DNA from: Schistosoma mansoni
Taxonomy: Eukaryota > Platyhelminthes > Trematoda > Strigeidida > Schistosomatidae
DNA length: 64,000 nucleotides
Assembly: GCF_000237925.1 (NCBI RefSeq)
Contig: NW_017386022.1
Location: forward strand, 124,001 to 188,000
Direction of reading: 5' to 3'
Positions 1 to 11,689 of this stretch are shown here, piece by piece. Under the pieces are notes generated by a model. That model saw nothing but the letters and a program-made list of their open reading frames with translations. It had not been told where the DNA came from and did no database searches. How positions within the stretch are numbered: position 1 is the first letter of the stretch; each line of letters begins with the position of its first letter. The translations under genes were made by a program, and so were the position numbers.

Positions 1-109
1 CTTTCTCCACCCCACTCTGTCCTGGGCCTTCTTTTCTAGTTCTATCCAGTTTTTGTTCATTCTTCTCATGTCTGTCTCTATTTCTCGGCTTAATGTGTTC
101 TTTGGTCTT
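1..109 (-). mobile_element. RTE-type LINE, 3' coding fragment
   Basis: Read on the minus strand this is the C-terminal tail of the RTE-type LINE that lies whole at 60089-63292. It encodes [17 protein letters not shown] and then [12 protein letters not shown], nearly identical to the end of that element. Homology stops abruptly at about position 109, where CR1-like sequence begins. It therefore looks like a 5'-truncated RTE copy inserted into the CR1-like LINE, with its 3' end left of the window. Confidence is high for the family and moderate for the exact junction. Confidence 0.85.
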
Positions 110-1325
110 AAATAGGTGGGATATAAAGTTCGAAACATCTCGTCAAAGCATATTAATGCCCGGCGAAGTGACCATAACTCATGATAACCTCTGGCAGCAG
201 CTGCGTTGCACTGCGTAGTTGTTTTCGAATCATGACTTATTATTATTCCTAAGTCTTTATGTTCTTGAACACGTCGAAGAGATGTACCAACAGTAGTGTA
301 ATGGTAAATATTATCGTGCCCGATATACATGAGCACGCTCTTCCTACAATTAACTTCTAAGCCCCAAACAGAAGCCTATCTAACTAATCCGTCTAAGTTA
401 ATTTGGAGATGAAAATGATCAGCCTTTCTTCTTATCATTCGCCAGATTTTGACATCATCTGCAATCAATGATGTGAACGACTAAAACAATAGCGGCAATT
501 CATTAACATAGAGAATGAAAAGTAGAGGGTCTAAGATGGTGCCTTGGGGTACACCACTTTTGACCGGCTTCCATTCGGATAGCATCCCTTTGACTCCCAC
601 TCTCTGTCTGCAGTCACATAAGAAGTTTCCTATTCGTTCCTGCACAGCACCTGTTATTTCAAAGCTGCAGAGCTTCTGCATAAGACCTAAATGTGAAACC
701 TTGTCAAACGCCTTGCTAAAGTCTATGAATATCATATCGACAGACAGACAGGCCGTTATCGGTACAACGCGATTATTATTCACTGGTGGGAGAAAGGTGC
801 TGAATGTCGATGACATCTTCATAGTAGTGTGTGAGGACAAGTTCTAGCAATGATGGGTCATGTTCTAAGTCAATATGTGTTGATCTTACAATACATTATA
901 CAAGTGCATACCGAATGTTTGTTTATGATAGGTCACTATCAAAACCTCCACCTGAAGCTGTGAGCTCTATCCAGTTGATATGTGGTGCGTCGAAGTCTCC
1001 AATAATGATGCCTTACTCCAAGAACAGATGTATGTTAGGATAAGATAACACGGACTACGATATTATTCCTCCTATAGTCACCAACTCGTTTCTAGACCTA
1101 ATTGTACAACATGCTACCACTAACATGCGCCTCCAATACGATCGATTGTGTGCAAAAGTTATCCCTAACATATAACATTATGCCTTCTCCCTTGAGACTT
1201 ATAACTCTATCACTTCTAATACAGATGGACAGAGTATAAGAAGCTTTCGCTTGACGGGATCTCGTATTTAGTAGCACAGGATCACCGAAACCTTCAGGCA
1301 GGAACCAAGGTGTATTAACGACAAA
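110..1325 (-). mobile_element. CR1-like LINE fragment A (endonuclease + RT)
   Basis: On the minus strand, 1310 down to about 850 resembles the end of an AP-type endonuclease: WFLPEGFGDPVL, then a GEGIMLYV stretch, then a GDFDAPHINW-like block. From 840 to 481 follows a reverse transcriptase with VDMIFIDFSKAFDKV (motif A) and SGVPQGTILDPLLFILYVN (motif B). An ADDVKIW-like motif C lies near 450, and the thumb region runs towards 110. Several stops interrupt the reading. The 3' end is cut by the RTE fragment at 1-109. The family is CR1/SR1-like by its motifs; jockey is a less likely alternative. Confidence 0.8.
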
Positions 1326-2530
1326 AGAGGAAAGAAGAAATTGTTCAATCGTAAGAAAGTGTTATCCTTAGTCCTTAAGAATAGGTCAAGTGTCCTCCCA
1401 AAGAACTCCTGGGAATTTGCTTGGACCAGCTCAGTCGGCAGCGAATTCCAACATTTGACTAATTTTAAGGGGCAGGATGTGTCTACAATCCATTCTGCTG
1501 TGTTGCGCCTCCAGTTTCTGGGTGTTAACCCTTACATTTGTGTTGGAGCTAAACCTAGGCAAGTGTTTGATGTGATGTCCAGAAGTCTTTAGAATTCTGA
1601 AAGCTATTAGGCCACTTCTAAGACGCCTGTACACAAATGGGTAAAGGTTCAGTGATCGGAGGCGCTCTTCATAAGGCTTGAATCTGACTCCACGAACTGA
1701 TTTCGTGTTCCGTCGTTGAATACGTTCCAGTGTGTCCTTATCCTTTTGGAGTGAGCGAAGAAATATTATGTTTCAGTACTCTAAACGGGGACGAATGACA
1801 CTGCTCAAGATTATGTGGAAAGTTCTACAGTCAAAGTGACCAAAAATGCGCTTCAAAGTTACCAGTGAAAAATTTTTTCGGAAGGCGTTTTTTTCACAGT
1901 TAGTGTGAGACTTCAAATCGTAGGGTACCAGCGCTACTAAATCTTTTTCAACTAGGAATACTTTTAGAGAGGAGTTGCCAAAGTTGTAACGCTAGTCTGC
2001 AACATGTCTCAGATGGATTATTTTACACTTTGAAGTGTTAAAGGTAAGTCCGTAGTTATCCGATCAATTTTGAAATCAGATCCTCCTGAAGTGCCGGTTT
2101 CACATCATCAGCAAAAAGTAATAAGTCAGACGATACCTGCTGTGGCAGATCGTTTATATAAATCAAGAAAAGAGAAGGTCCTATCACTGAACCCTGGAGG
2201 ACCTTGCTAGGACATTCTATAGCCTGAAATATGAGACAAGCCAATCAAGCAGAGGTGATTTTACACCCAGACGTTTGAGCTTATTGATGAGACATATGTG
2301 GTTGATTCTATCAAGAGCTTTTGATAAGTCAAAATAAATGACGTCAACCTTACCCATGTGGTCAAGGATGGCTGTCTGTCTGCCCACCGCGGTCAGCAGT
2401 TTGGTTATGCGGGAGTGGCCTTTTCTGGAACCGTGCTGTTGGGATTGAAAGAAGTTTAAGGATAATAAATAGTCGTGTATACAGTCACATATCACGGACT
2501 CCATAATGGCTTCAACTTTCGTCATACAGA
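1326..2530 (-). mobile_element. CR1-like LINE fragment B (RT to C-terminus)
   Basis: A second minus-strand CR1-like piece lies head to tail with fragment A. From 2525 to 2217 the RT fingers and palm read QQHGSRKGHSRITKLL and VDVIYFDLSKALDRINH. From 2244 to 2056 come LQGSVIGPSLFLIYINDLP and LLLFADDV (motif C, FADD). The C-terminal domain at 1634-1340 reads YRRLRSGLIAFRILKTSGHH and continues to an FFGRTLDLFLRTKDN-like end. The endonuclease half is missing, so the copy is 5'-truncated near 2530. Small frame breaks occur. It ends where fragment A's endonuclease begins. Confidence 0.8.
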
Positions 2531-2706
2531 TATAGTGAACATATTACTTCTAAGGTTTTCCTTAAGATTTTCGAAATTTCTGATTCACCATAACTTGAAT
2601 TTTTTTTACTGAATCATTGTGGCATCACACTGAATGAAAGGAGCTGACGGTGTTATAATATTTTGCTGAACTGGTATGGTCTTCTAACCCGCTATTTATA
2701 CATAAG

Positions 2707-3012
2707 TGTTGTGAATACACCAAGGTACTGAAGATAGCACGGGTATTGTAGTTCGACAACACTTTACCAATGATACCTTCTATAATTGAATAGCGCTCAC
2801 CCAGTAAAATCAAAAGTTAGAAGCAAGGAGGTTGGAGGATATATTTGATGGGTTATCAATACATCGAGGAGTGACTGATCTAAACTGGCTAGTGATCGCA
2901 GTGTACGTTGAGTACGCCGTTCCAACTCGTGATCTGGTGGGGACGCATGACCGAGCGCCTTCAGCTAGGTGAGTCCACTAAAACTAATGTGGTCAGCTTT
3001 TAATGTCGAACA
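2707..3012 (-). repeat. LTR, downstream copy
   Basis: This is the 3' LTR in the element's own (minus) direction. It matches 4385-4695 over most of its length, with many substitutions between the two, which points to an old insertion or to exchange between copies. Inverted ends TGTT...AACA are visible. Confidence 0.6.
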
Positions 3013-3421
3013 CTTACAGAGCTATTGACTTTGAGGATTTATTTGCAGCCACAGTACTTTCAAGTTACCATGAATAACGTTAAAGAGAATCTTTTCAACA
3101 AGCTGTTCAGAGGTTTGGTCATTTCAGAATATTTTGGTAAAGGATAGGGGTAAAATTTAGTCCTTCTCAAGGAATGCCTGAAATTTCCAAATAAACCTGG
3201 ACAGTCACCGGTGATTCATACATCATCGGGAATGGGTTTAATACATAAGATATCGATTACATGAACCGAACTCGCATTAGGCAGGATTTATTACAATGTC
3301 GTACTTCTTGAGCCTTCAGAAGACTTTTGTCAGGTGAACGAAACTATCGGTCTAATTTTTTCTGGCACTGAGTAAATTGTCTACGTATGAGTGGATTAAT
3401 TTAAGATTGTGTAGTACTTAT

Positions 3422-3799
3422 TCAATGAAATGTTAAAAGTCTGTTGAAAGAGCATGTGATGCCTAGGTCTTTTACCTTGTTACATTTATCCTTGATAACA
3501 GCGAGAGTCGTAGAGTCGAAATATCTGGGAAGCATAACCTTAGATGATTGTTTGATTGTAATTAAATTTACCACACTGTATTTTAGATTTTCAGACTTAT
3601 ATGTTGGTTGCAGCGGAATGAGAGATTCTGTAAATTGGTTCACATCAAGTTGTGCCTTAGATAATAAATGCATAGATATGTCTGTGCATATAGCTCCATT
3701 TATGTTGTTGTAAATAAGCTCACGGTTTCTGGTATCTACTACTAGTTTGTAAAGTTTCGAAAAATCACTCACAGTTATTGGTACCGAGACGTCAGCCAT
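3422..3799 (-). pseudogene. internal reading frame of the LTR element (gag position)
   Basis: A 125-codon frame starts with an ATG in good context (ACCATGG) and begins MADVSVPITVSDFSKLYKLV. It lies about 590 bp downstream of the upstream LTR, where gag is expected. I do not recognise a nucleocapsid zinc knuckle or a capsid domain in it. The gag assignment rests only on position. It is treated as a fossil piece of the LTR element. Confidence 0.35.
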
Positions 3800-4384
3800 G
3801 GTAAAGTTTCACAAAAGTACAGGCCTGTTTCTAGGGTTTAGTAGTATATCTTGCTTGTCATAATTGTTTATGCAAAGCCGATTGGAGACATTGAATGCAA
3901 TTTTAGGGTCATGGTTAGGTTTACCTTCTGTGTGAGTGGTTTCATAGCAAGTTATACTCCTGTTTCAATCAGGAATTATGTCCTGGTCTTCTCGTCTGTA
4001 ACTCACTGGAGACAACTACTTTGTGGGCTCTGGTCTGTGACATCAGGCGATACTGCAGCGCTTCCGTTTTCATGATTTGTGCACCAAAATGGTATAGTTT
4101 TTTTTCACCCCGCGATTTGTGTACTGACTTTATGATAATACAGAATATATTGAGACATCTGGTACCTAATCTACTCCCCGACCTACTTCTACATCTATCT
4201 ATAAAGCGTTCACCTATAGCTGTTTTTAATCCCACCTGAGCCACCTCTCCACCTTAAGTGTTAATTGTTTTCTTTGGGTCTGTGGGCTAGTCCTTTTGCA
4301 TGACTAGCAGTGCCGATATGTTTTTTATGCATTGTTATATTTATTTAACAACTTCTGTAAGCTTCTCAGTATCTAAATTACCAC

Positions 4385-4695
4385 CACTGATTACTAGTAT
4401 CTTTTGCACCTGAAGATACCACTAGTATTATAGTGTGACAACTATTAACCAGTAACACCTTCTATAATCGAATCGTGCCCAACCAGTTAAAATCAGACGT
4501 CAGAAGCGAAAAGGTTGGAAGGTATATTTAATGCGTTATCAATATTTGGAGAAGCGATTGATCCAATCTGGCTAGTGATCGTAGGAGATGTTTCCCACGC
4601 TGTGTTGTAACGTGATCTGGTGCGGATGCACGACCAAACGCCTTCAGCTAAACAAGTCCACTAAAACTAATGTGGTCAGCATCCAATGTCGAACA
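4385..4695 (-). repeat. LTR, upstream copy
   Basis: Direct repeat of 2707-3012. Shared blocks include AAACTAATGTGGTCAGC and ACCTTCTATAAT. The right end is sharp at TGTTCGACATTG (minus strand). The left end is blurred by divergence. Confidence 0.55.
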
Positions 4696-4932
4696 CTTAA
4701 AAAGCTATTGATTTTCGTGAATTATTTACAGCTATACACCTTTTGTGACATGCAGTGAAGACTTGGCTGGTAAAATAATCGTTCATCAACTCGTCTGCTG
4801 CCCAATATGCTAGTCATGTGCCATTTCGATTGAGACGGCATGCAGTCACCTAGTCTCACATTTTTTAGTAGTTGGTCATTCGTTTGTGATAGCTTTGTCT
4901 CGTAGGACGTCGTATGGTGAAATCGAACTAAG

Positions 4933-5442
4933 TGTTACTATAGCAACCATCCTATAATCAATTCCGATTATAGTCAATTTTGGTTAGGCCCTTTTTATAA
5001 CTTACTTAACAGACATCGTTATTTGGGATAGTAACAATTTGCATATTCTTTGCACTGTTATACCACTAGAGCACATGACACTCTATCCGAAATGTTGACT
5101 ACTTAAATATCACCCGATGACTCATACTCCTCCCCATATATGTACGCACGCAAATATTATTATCAGCCTTTGTTTTGCTTTGCTGTGCCCTTATTAAATT
5201 TGACTATAAATTGCCTATGTAATTGCTTGCTATTCGTTCGCTTGCTCCTCGTTCGCTTCCTTCGCTTATTCGCCTGTTTACTCGCTCGTTGATATTCGCT
5301 CAGGTGTTGTTAACTTTCTGACCTGAGTTATTCGACAACAAACTGTAGTTGCTGCTATCCTTTGTCTTCTGATTTTACGCACCGTTAAGATTAGAATCAT
5401 AACGGTTATCGAAGTAAACGATTAACGAATCGCGGCACTACA
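4933..5442 (+). repeat. candidate solo LTR (LTR family 1)
   Basis: This block of about 510 bp starts TGTTACTATAGC and ends CGCGGCACTACA. Its last 180 bp are repeated on the minus strand at 51277-51450, and both copies lose similarity right after CACTACA, which supports a true LTR end there. Pyrimidine-rich text with repeated TCGTTCGCTT-like units lies near 5235-5300. No convincing target duplication is seen. It may instead be part of a larger decayed element. Treated as a fossil. Confidence 0.45.
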
Positions 5443-7591
5443 TTACGTTGAAATTATTGCTCTCTTATGTTATTTAAGCACGGTATGTCAATCTACTTGT
5501 AACTTACGGACCCGAAATAACAGTAGAAGCAAACACCAATTCAGACACCAAAGTGTATTGGCAAATTACAAATAATCGACTTGAATGTCATTCTAATAAT
5601 AATCATAACAATTACAAAACAAACCTTCAATTTTTTAGGTTGTAGGAGCAAAAGCTTTCAAATACCAAACCGAAGACAAAGAGAAATCAAAATGTCAGAA
5701 GATAAAGATATAAACAAACAAGTTCAGAAGTTGAGTAAAACAAATACATCCAAAAACAGAGAAATTATTAATATTCAATATAAAAGTTTTTAATCAGCCA
5801 AATGTCTTCAGTTCTCCTGTAACACAAATCTTTGTTTTTGTGGGAGACATAATGGCTAGTCAATGGCTTTAACTGCAGGTACAAGTAAGGAAGTTCCACC
5901 CACAGAACTGGATCGAGTAAAGATAGAATGTAATGACTTTTGAGGGATAGAGGAGTGAATGCACAAGTTACAGTGATGAGCACGGGCGAAATGAGTTAAA
6001 ACCAAATAAACAAAAAATTATACGTTACATTAGGAACATACAGAAAAATATGAAGCACTTGATTAGCATTCGCCATTTTAATTATGTGTACACATTTTAT
6101 CATCGGAAAATTAAATTATCTCCAATAAAGTGAATTCAATTTGATTGTCATTTCAAGTGAATAATAACGAGTTTTGATGCACAAAATATGAATGATTTCT
6201 AATTCTTTCATTATAGGATGCTCTTAGTCTAAGCGTTCGGTACCAGAAAAACATTCAACATATTTTTCCATTCACTTTGTATTTTGTCACTTCCTTTTGT
6301 TAACGCTTCTGCATAAAGCTTTATTATTCATTAAAAAGAATGATTAGATTGAATCAGAAACATTATAGTTAACATCAACTCAATCGGACTTAATATGTCA
6401 AACAACGGAACATATCAAAGCTCTATAATTAGTCAATATATGTCGATGCATTATCGAATGAACAATTTTCAGGAATTATATTTTTCATAGCAAAAATATA
6501 ACATATATCCTAGTAAAAAAGAGAAAATTCGGTTTAGAGTCTCAAATCTCACATATCTCTTGACTACTGTGATGAACTGTTATATACTAATGATATATCA
6601 TAGTCTATCATGTGAATTCAAAGTAAATAGGTTCTCGCCAAAATTAATGACTATCATAGTAAAGTTTCAATAGAGAATCAATTTTACATTGAGTATATTA
6701 AGAGTGTTGACTAGTTCTTGTGATAATTGTGTAACATACTCTAATCTTCCAGTAAAAGAATTGTAGACTATCAACGTTGATGATCTATGCCGAATGATTG
6801 GATGCCTACTCGAGTTAGACGGGAACGGTGTAACGAACAATCTAACCTCGAAGTCACACCTCGCAATCAGCATCTTACGTGGATTGCCCTATAGACGCAT
6901 CGAGGGACCATGGATGCTCTGAAGACTGTACAACACAAAGGACGTTATTACATGAATATATTAGTCAAAGTAGATACAAACGAAAGTAGAACCACTGCCG
7001 CATGGGCCAGTCCATGGCGTATGATTAACTGATGCGCGTTGATTGTCCTTGACCCTGATGGGGATCGATGATCTGTTCGATATTTGGTGACTTAACTGCC
7101 GGATGATTTGGCTAGGGTTCAGTGACATTTCACTGACCCTACAGAATGTACAGCTTATATTATTAAATACTATTTGAATCTTAAATATGTCACACCAAAT
7201 TATAAAGTCATAAAGTAGTCGGATTTAAATAAAGGAATTTTATCATGATTTTGTATAGTATTAAAGCTTAAGTGAAATTCAAAAATTACTTTATGTTATT
7301 TGGATTCTATGATAGCAGTATTACTATCACTTTTCATTCATTTTAACCTAAATATAGACATTATTTTAAGAAAATCAACATTGAATAGAGACTATTAGCA
7401 GATATTTTCCAGGGTAGTAAATACATACAAAATATTTTATTTGACAATTTGGTAACATAATATACTAGATTGATATTTAGAGCAAAAAGATTTTTCTCTG
7501 AAAGGTAGCATAAAATAATTGGAAGTTCCTTAAGTCTCGAAAATCTATATGTAATTTCTACATAGAATATTAGATAAAATCTGATCCATTT
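5443..7591. other. no gene seen; AT-rich with one richer block
   Basis: Mostly AT-rich DNA without a supported gene. A more GC-rich block at about 6770-7140 stands out (CGAGGGACCATGGATGC, CCATGGCGTATG). It may be a decayed repeat such as an LTR remnant, but I found no second copy in the window to confirm this. Confidence 0.4.
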
Positions 7592-8366
7592 TGTTATATC
7601 CCGCTGAGAATTATAAATGGTAACTTTTGAGAACTATTTATGAACCAATACGGTACATATATTTTTATTGTATAACTATTATAGAGTTGAGATCATGAAT
7701 CAATTGAAGCTAGACCACCATGGAAAACCTGGAAGGACTGAACGGCCATTTCGTCCTATTACGGGACTCCTCAGCAATGCGCATCCACGACCCCGCACTT
7801 GCGAGATTCGAACCCAGGACCTACCAGTTTCGCGCCATAGCACTTAACCGATAGACTACTGAGCCGGTGTTAATGTCTAACTTCAACCGATCCACGAAAT
7901 CGAGAAACCATTCACAATGTCATCAGTGAGTTGATATCTTATTAATTAGCTAAACTATGAATATTCATGTTCCTCTTATTGAAAGCTTTATTTTGACTCA
8001 TAGACTATTATTATACGATTTATCGTTTTTGAGTTATTTCAAATCTATTAATTACAGTCTCCTACATTCACAGCCACTTTTGGCTAGATATTGTACAAAT
8101 GTTATTTTCTATTTTACGATATGATGTTGTCTGTTTGGTTTGTATATAAACCCAGTATGTTTGAGGTAGATGATTCATATTGAGGAGGCCGAGATTGGTG
8201 TTCTAGACTCTCAAAAGGCAGGGCTAGGCAGGGATAAAGATCAATGAAGACTTTGGACTGCTCATACGGGTTTCGGATGTCATCGGTCCTATCGGTAATT
8301 CACTGTTCTTTAATTGGCGGCATCATTATTGTATATATTAGTAGGGCACAAGGCCAGAAATAAAAT
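7592..8366 (+). repeat. LTR family 2 copy, split by a SINE
   Basis: This is homologous to the solo LTR at 41416-41924. It starts TGTTATATCCCGCTGAG and shares the blocks TTTATGAACCAATAC, GAGATTGGTGTTCT and the TATATAAAC box. About 250 bp in the middle (7683-7935) are a hammerhead SINE in reverse orientation, absent from the other copy. The right end is diverged and no target duplication is obvious. An old fossil. Confidence 0.65.
7683..7935 (-). mobile_element. hammerhead SINE family 2, nested in an LTR
   Basis: The minus strand carries a tRNA-like head (box B region GGGTTCGAATCTC), then a hammerhead-like motif at 7732-7780 with core CTGAGGAG and GAAA, then the family tail. The triplet at the cleavage site is GTT rather than GTC, which would cleave poorly. 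It sits inside LTR family 2, so it is younger than that LTR. Confidence 0.75.
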
Positions 8367-8819
8367 AAATAGAAATATTTTATATCTTGAAAGCGGTTTA
8401 TTTTTCTGCTTATAAAAAAACTTCTTGTATATTTGTAGGTCATTAAAATTATGACATAGAAATAATTATAACCCATGCACAACATAAAACAGTACATACG
8501 CTTAATGATTAGTGCTTCTATACTACTTCCAAATATTTACACGTTTATTGACAAGAGAAAAAAATGTGTTATTTCAGTAATTTTATATGTTACTTTTTTC
8601 TATCACTATCTAGGTCATAATCATTCAATCTCAGAATTGGCACAAAGAAATTTCGGTAAATACGTCTAAAAGTCCTGGACTGTTCAAAATCCTACCCTGT
8701 TTCAGACTGACTACTGAAAAAGTAACTACCAAATATCCGGTACATTTTTTACTAATAATTTGGATATTGTGGAAGTGATTTTGTTGTGAACTAGGACACA
8801 AATGGGGACAGTGTAATAC

Positions 8820-9105
8820 ATTTGAGCGCAAAATTACATAAAATCTTAGTAATATCTGAGAACCATACAATAAATACTTCATTTTCAAAATGCCAATCAA
8901 TTATCTCAAAATTGACCCGTTCATTTTGCAAATGTCAGTCAATCGTCTCAGACTTTATTGTTTTTTCGTTTCTACACCAATCATTTTTTATTTTCGTTCT
9001 CTTTTCTTTGATCTTCTTAACCTTTTGCCTCCAGCCATTTCACTTTGGTTTGATGATACATACTACTTATATTTGTCGACATCAGTAGCACATACCACAA
9101 TTTAA
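8820..9105 (+). repeat. unidentified interspersed repeat X, copy 1
   Basis: Similar in order and wording to 58690-58980 and in part to 11690-11900. Shared blocks include GATCTTCTTAACC and ACATACTACTTATAT followed by CGACATCAGTAGCACA. It is pyrimidine-rich on the plus strand. I cannot name the family, and no conserved protein is evident. Confidence 0.55.
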
Positions 9106-9111
9106 CTAGGT

Positions 9112-9315
9112 GGTCAACATGAAACCCAGAACTTAAGTTTTGTGCCGTTTAGCACTCATCATCAAGATGTAACTGTAGTATTGAGGAAACTGATGTTCAC
9201 TCATAGTGCCTTTGATTGTGAATCTGCGTGATATAGGATCGAATCTACCAGGGTGCACGTGTCCCCTTGTTGACACGTGCTAAATGAAACGCGACCTAGG
9301 TCTAGGGTTTCTTGT
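9112..9315. mobile_element. SINE family 3, inverted pair
   Basis: Two remnants of one tRNA-like hammerhead SINE lie back to back. The left one reads on the minus strand, with GATGATGAGTGCTAAACGGC at about 9157-9176. The right one reads on the plus strand from a box-B-like GGATCGAATC near 9238 to GAAACGCGACCTAGGTCTAG near 9300. Both end in the family tail with CTGGGTTTC or TAGGGTTTC. Both hammerhead cores are damaged. The 3' ends face outward, as in several family 2 pairs. Confidence 0.5.
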
Positions 9316-10216
9316 CATCTCTCTTCAACTGCTACCTTACATTTAAATATTGTGTATACGCTATTGAGTTACATAGACCAGTGGCCAGATTGCAACTTGA
9401 TCGACAGAATTTGACCAGCACTCAGAAAGACTTGACGTGTATGATACTGCTCAGTATTAAGAGGCCAAACAACTGCAGATTGAAGAGTTACGTTTTCTTT
9501 TGACAGGACTGTTGATAGTCCTATGCTTTTACTCACCCATTAATATATACCTACCAAGTTAATTCAATCTTTGTTATATCATTTAATTACATAGTCGTTC
9601 ATTATCATCGTTATTATTTGTGATCTTTGTTCCGATCTATATAATTAGATTCAATCAAACTGTTTTATGTCATGTCTTTACCTTCTTATTCATCTTATGT
9701 TCTATTACATCTCAACTTCAGTAATTAAACTGTGTCAGACACTTGTTTGTAATCAGCTTTTTGTTTTCGTACCGTTAAGCAGATGAGAAGTATTCAAATA
9801 GAATGGTGAATCCTTTTAATTTTATTATTCTTGTTTCTTTTAAGCCCAAAAGGCAAATTTCTTTAGCTGATTCAATGATGAAGCTGGTCTCAACAACGAC
9901 ATACCTTAGTCAGGTTTTTCGTTTGTGCAGAAAAGAACAGATTTGCCCAGGGATATAAAATCATAGATCAACGTTTAACATGCCAAATAAAATGAATTAA
10001 ACTACCATATGTGTTTACATTCTTTTAACATTTTGTAATATGCATAGGTGTAAAGATATTAAGATAATTAAATTGGTATTTTCACAGATTGATTATTCGC
10101 TTTAAATTTTTCGGTTCTCTTCAAGAAAGTAATATACAATTACAAGATGGTATACTTACAGTAGAATATTTTATTCAAATGAAAATATTTTCAAGCAATT
10201 AGTCCCTTTGATAAAT
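9316..10216. other. no gene seen
   Basis: AT-rich DNA. Only short open frames with no recognisable protein were seen. Confidence 0.4.
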
Positions 10217-10569
10217 TTCGATAGTGTAATAAGAAGACGAAGTTTATCAGAACTATTGAAGCCTTAACCATACGAAGATTCAAACCTCCTTTATATATTC
10301 AAAAACAGTTTGTTCTCACCTTGAACCTACACTGGCAATAGTAACTTATTAATCAGGGTGATTAGGTGTCAAATTGTTTTTACATTATTATTATTATTAT
10401 TATTATTATCCTTTTCTATTCTTACTCCCCCATTTCCAGTCTAGTTGACCTTTAATTTTTATATAAAAATGTTTTTAACAAGTATATGTGTGATCAAATT
10501 GTTCGAAATGTATTGCGCTAATATATAACATAGCTCTGATAATCTTCGTCTTCTTATTACGCTATCGAA
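10217..10569. repeat. inverted repeat with 40-bp arms
   Basis: The left arm, 10217-10256, and the right arm, 10530-10569, are inverted copies that match at 37 of 40 positions (core TAATAAGAAGACGAAG). They enclose 273 bp, including an (ATT)n tract at 10384-10409. This could be a MITE-like remnant or a source of a hairpin transcript. No transposase or target duplication was found. Confidence 0.7.
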
Positions 10570-10619
10570 GAATTTTCATCTAAAAATTTCTTAAATTACC
10601 AGAAAGGGGGTTTTGTGGA

Positions 10620-10955
10620 GGACTCAGTATTTTATATTGAAACATGATCATTGAGCTAGATCACATCACCATGAAAAACCTGGGAGCACTGGATGGCCGT
10701 TTCGTCCTATTATGGGACTCCTCAGCAGTACTCATCCACGATTCCGCCTCGCGAGATTCGAACCCAGGACCTACCAGTCTCGCGTCAGAGCACTTAACCA
10801 ATAGACCACTGAGCCGGCATCCAACGGTGTTAATGTCTAACTCCAACCAATCCACGAAGTTTGAGCAACCGTTCACCAATTGTCTTCAGTGAGTTGTTAT
10901 CTCACAACAGACGTGGTTGAACTCCACTGCTTTCCACTGGAACACACTAGAATAC
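10620..10955 (-). mobile_element. hammerhead SINE family 2, near-complete copy
   Basis: On the minus strand the order is a 5' part, a tRNA-like segment (box A around TCTATTGGTTAAGTGC, box B GGGTTCGAATCTC), the hammerhead, and a tail ending near 10620. It holds a well-preserved ribozyme (separate entry). The antisense strand shows the family phrase CCTGGGAGCACTGGATGG. Confidence 0.8.
10686..10731 (-). ncRNA. hammerhead ribozyme, core intact (family 2)
   Basis: On the minus strand stem I GTACTG pairs with CAGTGC. The core is CTGAGGA, where position 7 is G, a position that tolerates any base. Stem II GTCC pairs with GGAC over the loop CATAATA. GAAA follows, then CGGCC and the cleavage triplet ATC. 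Stem III is only the short near-palindrome ACGGCCAT. All invariant core bases are present, so weak self-cleavage, perhaps as a dimer, is plausible. Activity is inferred, not shown. Confidence 0.75.
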
Positions 10956-11689
10956 ACAATTTACTAAGCAAATAAAGAAAGTGTACAATTCTGTAATAAT
11001 TTAAAAGTTGGAAACGACTTCATTCTCAAACAGTTTAATGTTTGACTGAATTGATCAATAAACAAAAAAATGTCTAGTTAATTGGCTTAACATTATTTTT
11101 ACAATGAAGAGATGAAGGTTGAAAATAGTTATGTAAGGAAGTGTATTGATTGAGATATGAAACTATGAACTATTGAACGTGATTAAATTAAATTAGTATC
11201 TAGGCTACAATAAAGTCTTATTTAATGAATATAATAATAAATAACTCTTTCAAATTCAAAGTATCATTTTAATTCAGTGTAATCAATCTCTATGTAAAGG
11301 GTATGACAAAGTAAATATTATATGAAAAACAATTTAGAACGCTTTATTTAAGTTAACTCACTTTTCAGTGTTTATCAAATTGACATACATAACTTCTGAT
11401 TGGTATTATCATAAAGCATAATGTTTAGAAATTCGATAAGCAGGCTTGCTTGATTATATCAAAAATGGAATTGATTCTTCTTGAGAAGTTAAGTTGACAA
11501 ATTCTCCAACCAACCGTCTTTATAAATATAAACCAAGTTATAACATGGGGCTTCAGTAAGCTTTTCTTTCATAGCCTTTTTATTCTCTGTATCAAAATCT
11601 CATTGATGATACAGTAGTGAACGAAAACCAAGGTACAATAAACCAACTTATTGTTGAATAAAAATTGTACAGTGTCTTTGTAAGATATG
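10956..11689. other. no gene seen
   Basis: AT-rich intergenic DNA with no supported feature. Confidence 0.4.

Larger units (their letters stand above)
2707..4695 (-). mobile_element. decayed gypsy-type LTR retrotransposon (Boudicca-like LTRs)
   Basis: Two directly repeated blocks of about 305 bp, 2707-3012 and about 4385-4695, flank some 1.4 kb. On the minus strand the left block starts TGTTCGACATT and ends TTCACAACA, as LTRs do (TG...CA). The LTR sequence resembles that of the schistosome gypsy family Boudicca as I remember it; this was not checked. The inner part holds a 125-codon reading frame (3422-3799) and, next to the left LTR, a short reverse-transcriptase-like stretch. The inner part is far shorter than a full gypsy element. 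It is an old, broken fossil with many breaks. Confidence 0.65.
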
